Source: a bacterium
GTDB lineage: Bacteria > UBP15 > UBA6099 > DSWB01
NCBI GenBank assembly: GCA_020061125.1
Contig: JAGUYV010000314.1
Coordinates: forward strand, 1-18,664
Direction of reading: 5' to 3'
DNA length: 18,664 bases
Made by a program: the position numbers and the translations under genes. The notes beneath the pieces are model-generated. The model searched no databases and was not told the origin of the DNA. It saw nothing but the letters and a program-made list of their open reading frames with translations. Positions 1 to 7,223 of the stretch are shown here, piece after piece (position 1 is the first letter of the stretch; every line of letters begins with the position of its first letter).

Positions 1-235
1 CCTGGAGCTGCACCGTGCCCCCGGAAATGCCCTTGACAACCACCTTGTATTGCACGCCCGGGGCCAGATCCTGCGCCGTTTTTACCGTGACCTGCTTGCC
101 GTCCAGGTCGAGCACGGCCCGGCCACCGCCGGATTCGACCACGGTGGCGGTCATCGTGCCCGCGCCGCCCTTGCCGCCGGTGTGCAGGTCCGCGGCGCGC
201 GCGGTAATGTTTGTCAGTTCGTAATTGTCGAACAT
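1..235 (-). CDS. N-terminal part of a probable flagellar hook-length control (FliK-like) protein, cut by window edge
   Basis: The minus strand is open from an ATG at 235-233 to the window edge and encodes 78 residues beginning MFDNYELTNITARAADL. An AGAGG Shine-Dalgarno lies about 5 bases upstream of that ATG. The visible part is a glycine-rich linker followed by a small beta-rich stretch (ATVVESGGGRAVLDLDGKQ, then PGVQYKVVVKG). That pattern resembles the repeated 'ATV...GRALLDLGG...PGQ' segments in the N-terminal half of FliK-like proteins. The gene is divergent from flgF, and hook-length genes are often near flg operons, which supports the guess. The diagnostic C-terminal FliK domain lies outside the window, so it could also be an unrelated OB-fold-like protein. 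I am confident of the reading frame but only moderately of the function. Confidence 0.5.
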   Translation of the reverse strand, partial: MFDNYELTNITARAADLHTGGKGGAGTMTATVVESGGGRAVLDLDGKQVTVKTAQDLAPGVQYKVVVKGISGGTVQLQ

Positions 236-381
236 AATGCCTCTGATTCGATCATCGGCAGGGCGGGGCCGCGACTCAAGGGGCCGGGACGAAAACACCC
301 GGTGCGGCCGTGAATCTGCAGGCGCGGGAATCCTGCTTTCTTTTATAAAAAATAACAAAAAATATTTTTTTCATCGGATCG

Positions 382-410
382 TTGATTTCAAGAAAATTCT
401 CAAGTAGAAT
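382..410 (+). promoter_or_regulatory. Sigma-70-like promoter for the flgF operon
   Basis: A -35 hexamer TTGATT (382-387) and a -10 hexamer TAGAAT (405-410) are separated by exactly 17 bases. They match the consensus at 4/6 and 5/6 positions. The AT-rich block lies just upstream, where an UP element would be. Transcription would begin near 417, giving a leader of about 77 bases before the flgF TTG. No sigma-54 or sigma-28 element with correct spacing was seen here. Confidence 0.5.
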
Positions 411-480
411 TCGGAGCGTATGGCACAAAAGGCCTGTATTTGCCTGTTTGCGCCTTTTCTGGAAAAGAATCTCAACGGGA

Positions 481-487
481 AGGAGGT
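481..487 (+). promoter_or_regulatory. Ribosome binding site that fixes the flgF TTG start
   Basis: AGGAGGT (481-487) is a near-perfect Shine-Dalgarno, 6 bases before the TTG at 494. The longer frame that could start at 440 has no such signal and would add 18 residues unlike FlgF, so the TTG is chosen. Confidence 0.8.
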
Positions 488-493
488 GACACA

Positions 494-1327
494 TTGTATC
501 AAGGTCTCTACACAGCATCAACCGGAATGCTGACCCAGGAGATCAAGCTGGATCTGGTCTCCAACAACCTTGCGAACGTCAACACCAACGGGTACAAGGG
601 CAACGCCAGCGCCATCAAGTCGTTTCCGCAAATGCTCGTGCACCGCATCAACGACGCATACCTGAAGGTTTCGGGCATTGAGGGCAACATGGACACAAGG
701 CCCCTCGTGGGACTGGCCTCCATGGGCGCCATCGTGGATGAAATCAGCACGGATTTCTCCAAGGGATCGCTTCTGAAAACCGACAGCAGCTTCGATCTGG
801 CCCTGGACGGCCCCGGGTTCTTCACCGTGCAGACGCCGTTCGGCGAACGGCTCACGCGCGACGGCAGCTTCACGCTCAACGCCAACATGGAACTCGTGAA
901 CCTCGAAGGCTACCGCGTCATGGGCGAGCAAGGCCCCATCGTGCTCGACGGCAAAGGCTTCAAAGTTGACGATCTCGGCATGATCTACATGGGCGAAAAC
1001 GAGGACCAGCTTGTGGACCGGCTCAAGACCGTGTTTGTCGAGGATCTGACCACGGTCAAGAAAGTCGGGCACAACCTGTTCATGGTGCCCAAGCACCTCG
1101 AACAGCCCCAGGCCCTGGTCGCGGCCGACCCGCTCACCGGACAGCTCCACTTCATGCAGGAATCAAAAATCCGGCAGGGAGTGATCGAGCGTTCCAATGT
1201 GAACGCCGTGACCCAGCTTCGCAACATGATAGACATCATGCGCACCTACGAGGCAAACTCCAAGGTCATCCACACCGAGGACAAGCTCATGGAGCAGGCG
1301 ATTAACAGCATCCCGAGAATCGGTTGA
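494..1327 (+). CDS. flgF: Flagellar basal-body proximal rod protein FlgF
   Basis: This 277-residue rod protein of the FlgF/FlgG/FlgE family is exported by the flagellar type III system and assembles into the periplasmic rod. The N-terminus (LYQGLYTASTGML, then DLVSNNLANVNTNGYKG) is the classic flagellar rod signature. The C-terminus (QGVIERSNVNAVTQLRNMIDIMRTYEANSKVI) is the family's C-terminal helix. In between is an FlgE/F/G-like beta domain with a 'GPGFFTVQTPFGERLTRDGSF' type segment. The start is TTG with a strong Shine-Dalgarno; family length is usually 240-280 residues. It is first in the operon and followed by the paralogue flgG. The FlgF rather than FlgG identity rests on gene order and on being the less canonical of the two copies. 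Confidence 0.9.
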   Translation: MYQGLYTASTGMLTQEIKLDLVSNNLANVNTNGYKGNASAIKSFPQMLVHRINDAYLKVSGIEGNMDTRPLVGLASMGAIVDEISTDFSKGSLLKTDSSFDLALDGPGFFTVQTPFGERLTRDGSFTLNANMELVNLEGYRVMGEQGPIVLDGKGFKVDDLGMIYMGENEDQLVDRLKTVFVEDLTTVKKVGHNLFMVPKHLEQPQALVAADPLTGQLHFMQESKIRQGVIERSNVNAVTQLRNMIDIMRTYEANSKVIHTEDKLMEQAINSIPRIG

Positions 1328-1593
1328 TTGAAGTGAAACAGTAGCACCGGAGTAAACCAGTCACAGAGACTCGAACGCGACGGACAGGTGAGACACAGCC
1401 GGACTGCACGCAGAAGCTGACGGAGGCGCCGACCGACAGACGCGCCCCCCCCACCCGCCGCAATCGAGAGGGAAGCCCCACCCCCGGATTGCCGCGCTCG
1501 CGCAGCCCCTCACGCAGCGCCGCATCGAGTCTCCGAAAACTACTAAAAATACCTCGCCCCGATGCGAGGCCCCATTTCGGAGGTAAGTCAATC
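1328..1593. other. Unusually long flgF-flgG gap, no gene seen
   Basis: These 266 bases separate two genes that are normally adjacent. I see no convincing coding frame with a ribosome binding site. The stretch contains a C-rich run near 1445-1455, and a short hairpin (CCTCG, 8-base loop, CGAGG) near 1552-1569 just ahead of the flgG Shine-Dalgarno. There is no T-tract, so it is not an intrinsic terminator. It may be a processed or regulated leader for flgG. Confidence 0.5.
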
Positions 1594-2394
1594 ATGATGC
1601 GTTCTCTGTACACCGCGGCAACGGGCATGCTCTCCGAGCAGCTCAACACCGACATCATCGCCCACAACCTGGCCAATGTTAACACCACAGGTTACAAAAA
1701 ACACAGACCCAACTTCCAGGACCTCTTTTACCAGACCCTGCAGGAAGCCGGAACCCCGGTCACCCAGGGCGCATCCATCCCCGTGCCCCTGCAGGTGGGT
1801 CTGGGCGTGCGCCCCGTGGCCAACCTCAAGCTCTTCATGCAGGGCAACCTCATCCAGACAGACCACAAGCTCGACCTGGCCATCGCCGACAACATCGGCG
1901 GCACCGCATTCTTCCAGATCCGCCTGCCCAACGGCGAAATCGCCTACACCCGCGACGGATCCTTCAAAATGGACAAGGACGGCAACATGGTCACCTCGAA
2001 CGGCTACTTCTTCGAGCCGGCCATCACCTTCCCGGACAACACCCTGGACATCGTGATCACCGAGGACGGCGTGGTCTCCGTGAAACTGCCCAACCAGATC
2101 GAGCCGCAGGAAATCGGCCAGATCAACTTGGTGCGTTTCATCAACCCCGCGGGCCTGGACAACATCGGCGACAACCTGTACATCGAAACCGCGGCTTCCG
2201 GGCCTCCCATCGAGGGCCAGCCCACGCTCGACGGCTTCGGCCAGGTCAAGCAGCGCTTCCTGGAACAGTCCAATGTGCAGGTGGTCGAGGAAATGGTCAA
2301 CCTCATCGTGGCCCAGCGCGCTTACGAAGTCAATTCCAAGGCCATCCAGACATCCGACGACATGCTCGGAGTGGCCAACAACCTGAAACGCTGA
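1594..2394 (+). CDS. flgG: Flagellar basal-body distal rod protein FlgG
   Basis: FlgG forms the distal rod, the axle that passes through the P and L rings. The 266-residue product starts MMRSLYTAATGM, contains the family signature NLANVNTTGYKKHR near residues 25-38, and ends with the conserved helix QSNVQVVEEMVNLIVAQRAYEVNSKAIQTSDDML. Length and both termini match FlgG closely. GGAGGT at 1579-1584 lies 9 bases before the first of two tandem ATGs (1594 and 1597). The frame is open further upstream, but that extension is basic and low-complexity and lacks a ribosome site. The protein is exported without a cleavable signal. It sits in the flg operon ahead of the ring genes. Confidence 0.95.
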   Translation: MMRSLYTAATGMLSEQLNTDIIAHNLANVNTTGYKKHRPNFQDLFYQTLQEAGTPVTQGASIPVPLQVGLGVRPVANLKLFMQGNLIQTDHKLDLAIADNIGGTAFFQIRLPNGEIAYTRDGSFKMDKDGNMVTSNGYFFEPAITFPDNTLDIVITEDGVVSVKLPNQIEPQEIGQINLVRFINPAGLDNIGDNLYIETAASGPPIEGQPTLDGFGQVKQRFLEQSNVQVVEEMVNLIVAQRAYEVNSKAIQTSDDMLGVANNLKR

Positions 2395-2464
2395 TGACGC
2401 GCGCCGCCGCCGGGGCTGAATAACCCCGCGCCCGGACACGCGGCGCCATCCTGCAACGGAAGTG

Positions 2465-3442
2465 ATGAACCGAGTGACACGCAGCATCGCCACAGCCACC
2501 GCCCTGTTCGCCCTCCTGCTGCTGGCCGTTCCGGTCACGGCCGCGGGGCGCATCGCGTTCTCGCAGCGCGTGGTGGTCGTGGACGAGGACATTCTCCTCG
2601 GAGAAGCCGCGGACATCTCCGGCGTGAGCGACGAGACAAAAGCCTCGCTGGCCGTGCTCAAGCTCGGCCGCGCGCCCCAGCCCGACAAGGACCTGAACCT
2701 CGCCCGCTCACAGGTCGAGGCCAGGCTCTACAACGCGGGCATAGACCCCGCGCTCTACCAGCTCGTGATTCCCGACACCGTGACATTCCACCGCAAGGCC
2801 AGCTTAGTCACCGGCGTCCAGCTCCTCGAATTCGCCAAAGAATACCTGGAGCGGAACATCGTGTGGCCCGGCGGCCCGGTGCGCGTGGAATTCATCAAGG
2901 AACCGCCCGGCGTGACCCTGCCTTACGGCGCCGTCACCTTCAGCGCGGTTCTGGACCGCAGCCCGGACCAGTCCGGCGCGCGCAGCTTCCGCATAGACAT
3001 CTACCTCGACGGCGTGAAGCAGCGCACGCAATCCATGTCCTCGTATCTGGAACTGTACGGAGACACACTGGTGGCCGCGCGGGACATCCCCGCGGGCACA
3101 TATTTAACGGACACGGATGTGGAAGTCAGGGAAGTGCGGCTGGACCAGGCGCGGCGCGGCGCGCTCACCAATCCGGACGATGCCGCGGGCAAGAAAGCCC
3201 GGCGCGCCATCCGGGCCGGTGAACCCGTCACCCGCGGCGCGCTTGACGTGGATCCCGACATCAAGGCCAACGCCGCAATCAACCTGATTATTCCAGGGCA
3301 GGGTTTCGTCGTGTCCGCCCGCGGCAAGGCTCTCGAAGACGGGTTCAAGGGCGAACTCATCCGCGTCATCACTCTGGAAAACCGCAAAGTTCTCGAAGGC
3401 GTGATCCTCGACGGCAACACCGTGGAAATCGTCACGCCTTGA
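2465..3442 (+). CDS. flgA: Flagellar P-ring assembly chaperone FlgA
   Basis: FlgA is a periplasmic chaperone needed for polymerising FlgI into the P ring. The 325-residue product has a Sec signal peptide (MNRVTRSIATATALFALLLL, cleavage likely after VTA near residue 26). It has a low-similarity middle and a C-terminal SAF/beta-clip domain from about residue 200 (TLVAARDIPAGTYLTDTDV...), ending in the typical KVLEGVILDGNTVEIVTP, similar to the 'GKVVRVRN..SGKVVEG.V...G.V.V' end of FlgA proteins. An ATG at 2465 directly follows an in-frame GTG at 2462; the only SD-like bases (GGAAG) lie very close, so the start could be either. It precedes flgH by 14 bases, in the order seen in many diderm bacteria. 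Confidence 0.88.
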   Translation: MNRVTRSIATATALFALLLLAVPVTAAGRIAFSQRVVVVDEDILLGEAADISGVSDETKASLAVLKLGRAPQPDKDLNLARSQVEARLYNAGIDPALYQLVIPDTVTFHRKASLVTGVQLLEFAKEYLERNIVWPGGPVRVEFIKEPPGVTLPYGAVTFSAVLDRSPDQSGARSFRIDIYLDGVKQRTQSMSSYLELYGDTLVAARDIPAGTYLTDTDVEVREVRLDQARRGALTNPDDAAGKKARRAIRAGEPVTRGALDVDPDIKANAAINLIIPGQGFVVSARGKALEDGFKGELIRVITLENRKVLEGVILDGNTVEIVTP

Positions 3443-3456
3443 GGGAGGCCCGAACC

Positions 3457-4053
3457 ATGAAACGCGCATTCCGCATCACTGCCTGGCCCGCGCTGCTGAC
3501 GCTGGCCCTGGCCCTGGCCGCCGCAGCCCCGGCCGCGGCGCAATCCCTTTGGTCCGACACTGTGGAACCGCTCTACACCGACGGCACCGCCAAGTTCGTG
3601 GGCGACATCGTCACCATCGTGGTCAGCGAAACCACACGCGCGTCCACCGAGGCCAGCACAGATGTGTCGCAACAGCACAGCATGGAAGGCAGCCAGGGCA
3701 CCGGCATTCTCGGCAAGTTCTTCGATGCGTTCGGCATAGACACCAGCGACCAGTACGAAGCCTCTGGCAGCACGGACAAGCGCGAAAGCCTCGTCACCAC
3801 CATCTCGGCCGAGGTCATGGAGGTTCTGCCCAACGGCAACCTCTACATCGAGGCCCGGCGCTCCATCGTGATCAACGAGGAAACCCAGATGGTCGTGTTG
3901 AGCGGCGTGATCCGCACGAGGGACATTTCGGGCGCGAACACCATCGCTTCCAACAAAATTTCAAACGCGCAGATTACCTACACGGGCCGCGGCCCCATCG
4001 CGCGCCGCCAGAGGCCCGGCGTATTAAGTAAAGTCTTTAATTGGATCTTTTGA
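3457..4053 (+). CDS. flgH: Flagellar L-ring protein FlgH, without lipobox
   Basis: FlgH forms the outer-membrane L ring, the bushing around the rod. The 198-residue product has a signal peptide (cleavage probably AAA|QS near residue 28). It then has family hallmarks: SLWSDTVEPLYTDGTAKFVGDIVTIVVSETT, a central VTTISAEVMEVLPNGNLYIEARRSI, and a C-terminal ISGVIRTRDIS...NTIASNKISNAQITYTGRG. The start ATG has GGGAGG 8 bases upstream. Oddly, the protein contains no cysteine, so it cannot be the lipoprotein that FlgH is in enterobacteria; it would be a soluble or otherwise anchored ring subunit. It lies 14 bases after flgA and 11 bases before flgI. The family call itself is secure. Confidence 0.92.
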   Translation: MKRAFRITAWPALLTLALALAAAAPAAAQSLWSDTVEPLYTDGTAKFVGDIVTIVVSETTRASTEASTDVSQQHSMEGSQGTGILGKFFDAFGIDTSDQYEASGSTDKRESLVTTISAEVMEVLPNGNLYIEARRSIVINEETQMVVLSGVIRTRDISGANTIASNKISNAQITYTGRGPIARRQRPGVLSKVFNWIF

Positions 4054-4064
4054 GGGGGACGGCC

Positions 4065-5204
4065 ATGCTACGCGCCATGTCAAAACCAATCATCACCATC
4101 GCCCTGGCCATCGCGGTTCTGGCCTGCGCCGGGGCGCCAGCGGCCCGGGCCGCCACCTCGCAGCGCATCAAGGATATCGCCAAAATCGAGGGCGTGCGCG
4201 AAAACCAGCTCGTGGGCTTCGGCCTGGTCACCGGACTCAACGGCACCGGCGACGGCGTAGACCTCACCAAAAGCGCTGTGCAGAACATGCTCGAGCGCTT
4301 TGACATCAAGGTGGACATCGGCGGCATCAATGTGGATAACATCGCCGCGGTCATGGTTACCGCGCAGATGCCCGCATTCGTCAAGCCCGGCGATACCGTG
4401 GACATCACCGTGTCCTCGATTGGCGATGCCGACAGCCTGCGCGGCGGCGCGCTGCTGCAGACCCCTCTGCGCGGCGCGGACGGCAAAGTTTACGCCGTGG
4501 CGCAGGGCGCGCTCTCCATCGGCGGATTCAGCGAAGGGCAGGGCGGCGCGCGCGCCGTCAAGGGTTTCCCCACCTCCGGCCGCATCCCCGGCGGCGCCAT
4601 TGTGGAGCGCATCATCCCCACCGAGATCATGCAGAATAACACCCTGTTTATTAATCTGAACAAGCCGGACTTCACCAACGCCGCGCGTGTGCAGAAAGCG
4701 ATTGACAAAAAATGCGCCACAGCCGAATGGCGGAGCCAGTGGGGCAACTGCTCCGCCACCGCGCTGGACGCATCCTCCATCAAAATCGTCGCCCCGGGCG
4801 TGGGCGACGCCAATCTCGTCACCTTCATCGCATTTGTGGAGACCTTGAGCGTGGACATAGACCATGTGGCCAAGGTCGTTATCAATGAAAAAACGGGCAC
4901 CATCGTCATGGGCGCGGACGTGAAAATTGATCCCGTGCAGATCGCCCACGGCAGCCTGTCCGTGAAAGTCGAGCCGGGCTACAATGTGAGCCAGCCCACC
5001 CCCTTCTCAAGAGGCGGGCAGACCGTGGTCACCAATGAGCCTGAACTCGAGGTCGAGGAGCCTAAAGTCAACTTCCACAAGGTCAGCGTGGGCGACATCG
5101 TCAAGGCTCTGAACGACATGGGCGTCACGCCCAGCGACATCATCGCCATCCTACAGGCCGCCAAAGTGGAAGGCGCCCTGCAGGCGGAAATCGTCACCAT
5201 GTAA
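4065..5204 (+). CDS. flgI: Flagellar P-ring protein FlgI
   Basis: FlgI makes the P ring around the rod in the peptidoglycan layer. The 379-residue product has a signal peptide (hydrophobic IITIALAIAVLACAGAP, cleavage probably ARA|AT near residue 29). This is followed by the highly conserved start of mature FlgI, RIKDIAKIEGVRENQLVGFGLVTGLNGTGD. Other family motifs follow: KPGDTVDITVSSIGDADSLRGG, a GRIPGGAIVER segment, and the C-terminal LNDMGVTPSDIIAILQAAKVEGALQAEI. ATG 4065 is preferred because GAGGGGG lies about 6 bases upstream. The mature part has one close cysteine pair (about residues 217 and 229), which could form a local disulfide. Length is typical for the family. Confidence 0.95.
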   Translation: MLRAMSKPIITIALAIAVLACAGAPAARAATSQRIKDIAKIEGVRENQLVGFGLVTGLNGTGDGVDLTKSAVQNMLERFDIKVDIGGINVDNIAAVMVTAQMPAFVKPGDTVDITVSSIGDADSLRGGALLQTPLRGADGKVYAVAQGALSIGGFSEGQGGARAVKGFPTSGRIPGGAIVERIIPTEIMQNNTLFINLNKPDFTNAARVQKAIDKKCATAEWRSQWGNCSATALDASSIKIVAPGVGDANLVTFIAFVETLSVDIDHVAKVVINEKTGTIVMGADVKIDPVQIAHGSLSVKVEPGYNVSQPTPFSRGGQTVVTNEPELEVEEPKVNFHKVSVGDIVKALNDMGVTPSDIIAILQAAKVEGALQAEIVTM

Positions 5205-5227
5205 TTATCTGACGGGAGCATCACCGA

Positions 5228-5656
5228 ATGGATCTCACAGGATTAAGCGGATTCTCTTTCGACAATCTCAACCCCGCGGGCAAAAGCCTCGAGGGGCGCA
5301 TCCGCGAGCTGCAGCAGAAAGGCCCCGCCACCGCCGAGGAAAAGGAACTCCTGGCCGCGGCGCAGGACTTCGAGTCCTTCTTCCTTTACATGCTGCTCAA
5401 GGAAATGCGCAAGACCGTGAACGAGTCGCCCATGTTCCACGGCGGCCGCGCCGAGGAAATTTTCCGGGACATGCTCGACGAGGAAATGTCCAAGCAGATA
5501 TCCAAAACTCCGGGCCAGGGAATCGGCATCGCCCAGCTTTTGTACGAGCAGCTCTCCCGCCCGCTCATCGCGCGCAGGCTGCAGGAGCAGGACGCCGCGC
5601 AGCAGGCGCTGCCCCAGCCCGAAGCATCGCAGAGCACGGACCATGACGCAGAATGA
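5228..5656 (+). CDS. flgJ: Rod-cap/rod-binding protein FlgJ, single-domain form
   Basis: This 142-residue protein carries the FlgJ N-terminal rod-binding domain: AAQDFESFFLYMLLKEMRKTV at about residues 40-60, then FHGGRAEEIFRDMLDEEMSKQISKTPGQGIGIAQLLYEQL. In enterobacteria FlgJ caps the growing rod and also carries a C-terminal muramidase. Here the protein stops after the rod-binding domain, as is common in many other phyla. A separate wall hydrolase, not in this window, must open the peptidoglycan. There is no signal peptide, as expected for a type III exported protein. A GGGAG sequence precedes the ATG. The stop codon overlaps the start of the next gene (ATGA), indicating translational coupling. 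Confidence 0.88.
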   Translation: MDLTGLSGFSFDNLNPAGKSLEGRIRELQQKGPATAEEKELLAAAQDFESFFLYMLLKEMRKTVNESPMFHGGRAEEIFRDMLDEEMSKQISKTPGQGIGIAQLLYEQLSRPLIARRLQEQDAAQQALPQPEASQSTDHDAE

Positions 5657-6660
5657 ACATCATTGTTCTCTCCAACCCGGGCCGCGCCGCGCCCTATGTC
5701 ATGATGGATCTGGCCGAGCATTTCAACAGCCTGGGGCACAACGCCCGCATGGTCAAGGTCGAGGATCTGTTCAATCTCGTCAGCCCGCCCAATACCAGGG
5801 AGGCGCTGCTGGAACTCACCTCGAAAATCGAGGCGCTGAATCCGGATGTGGTCATCGGCTACGGCGCCGTGTCCCTGCTGTTCTACAGAATCCAGGACGG
5901 GCCGCTGGTCAATGTGCTCCAGAGCATGAAGATCCCCATGGCCGGCATTTACTACGACAGCCCGTTGCACAAAGATGTGTTTCCCGCCGTTGCCGGCATG
6001 GCCTATTCCGATATCTATCACATGTTCATCTGGGACAGGTTTTACATCGGCGAACTCGAAAGGCTGGGGTTCAAGAACCTGCATTTCATGCCAATCGGCA
6101 CCAGCACCACGCGGTACCGCAAAATTTCGGAACAGGCGCGCGAGGCCAGCGAGTTCGCATGCGATGTGTCGTTCGTGGGCACCTGGAGTCCCAAGCGCGA
6201 CCTGGTGTTGCGCCGCCTCGCGGATTTCGATATGAAAATATACGGATACGGCTGGGACGGTGCATCCCTGGGCCTGCGCGAGAAATTCAGGAAAACCGCG
6301 GACAACATCACCGAACTGCCGTTCATATACAACTTCTCAAAGATCAATGTCAATGTGACCATGGAGCAGGGCGTATCAAGCCTCAACATGCGGGTGTTCG
6401 ATGTCATGGCCTGCGAGGGCTTTCTGATTTCGGATCACAAGTCCGACTTTGACGAGCTTTTTGATTGCGAAAAGGAAGTGGTGAGCTACAAGCATGTGGA
6501 CGAGCTGCCGAACCTGGTGCGGCACTATCTCGACCACGAGGACGAGCGCCGGGAAAAGGCTCGGGCCGCCCGGCGGCGCGTGCTCCGCGAGCACAGCTAC
6601 AAAAGACGCGCGGAGTTTATCATCGAAACATTGCAGAGAAGCGGCATAGGAAAAGGCTGA
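5653..6660 (+). CDS. CgeB-type glycosyltransferase embedded in the flagellar operon
   Basis: The 335-residue product looks like a two-domain GT-B glycosyltransferase of the CgeB / 'glycosyl transferases group 1' type. The N-terminal Rossmann-like half starts MNIIVLSNPGRAAPYVMMDL and contains NPDVVIGYGAVSLLFYR. The C-terminal half starts near residue 170 (CDVSFVGTWSPKRDLVLRRL) and carries the family signature SLNMRVFDVMACEGFLISD at about 243-261, followed by a 'YLDHEDERREKARAARRRVLREHSYKRRAEFII' tail. No signal peptide or membrane segment is seen, so it is probably cytoplasmic. It overlaps flgJ by 4 bases and lies 5 bases before flgN, so it is co-translated with rod and chaperone genes. Sugar donor and acceptor are not deducible. 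Flagellin or another axial protein is the natural guess. Confidence 0.75.
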   Translation: MNIIVLSNPGRAAPYVMMDLAEHFNSLGHNARMVKVEDLFNLVSPPNTREALLELTSKIEALNPDVVIGYGAVSLLFYRIQDGPLVNVLQSMKIPMAGIYYDSPLHKDVFPAVAGMAYSDIYHMFIWDRFYIGELERLGFKNLHFMPIGTSTTRYRKISEQAREASEFACDVSFVGTWSPKRDLVLRRLADFDMKIYGYGWDGASLGLREKFRKTADNITELPFIYNFSKINVNVTMEQGVSSLNMRVFDVMACEGFLISDHKSDFDELFDCEKEVVSYKHVDELPNLVRHYLDHEDERREKARAARRRVLREHSYKRRAEFIIETLQRSGIGKG

Positions 6661-6665
6661 ACATT

Positions 6666-7181
6666 ATGGATAACACGCAGCAGGAAACCACAAAGACCGT
6701 CTGGGACAGCGTGATCCGCGTCCTGCACAAACAGGCGGATACCTATGAACAGTTCAACGCATTTCTGAAAGATAAACAGAAGGCGATCATCAAGGGCGAC
6801 ACCGTGCTGCTCAAGGACCTCGAGGGCCGGGAAAAGGAATTTGTGAACACCCTGGAGCTGCTCGAAGACACGCGGCGCGAGTGCGCCATCGAATGTGTGG
6901 GCGGCGAAACGCCCACCCTGCGGGATCTGCTGGCCGGAGCGCCGGATCAGAGCCGCGCGGATCTCGAAGCCGCGGCCGTGCGCCTCATGGAGAGCATCAA
7001 CAGCGTGGTCATCACGCACAAGAGCAACGCGGAACTGCTCGAAGAGGCCATCCATTTCGTGCAGTTCAACCTGAACCTGCTCACCAGCAGCGGCACGCCC
7101 ACGGACAGCACCTACGGCGCCAGCGGCCGGCTCATCGAGGCCGAAAACAAAATCAAGGGACTGCTCAACAAACAGGTTTGA
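6666..7181 (+). CDS. flgN: FlgN-family export chaperone for FlgK/FlgL
   Basis: FlgN is a cytoplasmic helical chaperone that brings the hook-filament junction proteins FlgK and FlgL to the export gate. The 171-residue product is almost entirely helical and charged: VWDSVIRVLHKQADTYEQFNAFLKDKQKAIIKGD, then LEGREKEFVNTLELLEDTR, and a C-terminal NAELLEEAIHFVQFNLNLLTS helix. This is the FlgN pattern, including the 'Q..A....D' segment and the C-terminal 'N..LL..AL.F....L.LL' type helix. The ATG at 6666 has AAAAGG 9 bases upstream; the frame is open far into the preceding gene but that extension is spurious. It lies immediately upstream of flgK, its expected client. No flgM-like gene precedes it. 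Confidence 0.8.
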   Translation: MDNTQQETTKTVWDSVIRVLHKQADTYEQFNAFLKDKQKAIIKGDTVLLKDLEGREKEFVNTLELLEDTRRECAIECVGGETPTLRDLLAGAPDQSRADLEAAAVRLMESINSVVITHKSNAELLEEAIHFVQFNLNLLTSSGTPTDSTYGASGRLIEAENKIKGLLNKQV

Positions 7182-7223
7182 GCCTGGCTTGCACCGGGCC
7201 GGACACACCGGGAGGAATCCGCA

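Larger units (their letters stand above)
236..493. other. Divergent intergenic region between FliK-like gene and flgF
   Basis: This gap separates two divergent genes. It contains a strongly AT-rich block (about 340-372, A and T runs with an A6-T-A-T7-like core), unlike the GC-rich coding DNA around it. Next to it is a good sigma-70-like promoter pointing at flgF. I see no small gene in it. The AT-rich block could act as an UP element or a bend, or bind a nucleoid protein. Confidence 0.6.

Noticed and set aside
421-443. TGGCAC upstream of flgF, resembling a sigma-54 -24 element.
   Set aside because: No GC dinucleotide lies at the required spacing; a nearby AGGCCT/TTGC pair is one base too short. 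The sigma-70-like promoter just upstream is a better fit.
2411-2428. CGGGG / CCCCG hairpin between flgG and flgA.
   Set aside because: It is only five base pairs and is not followed by a T-run, and the genes on both sides are expected to be cotranscribed, so a terminator is not supported.
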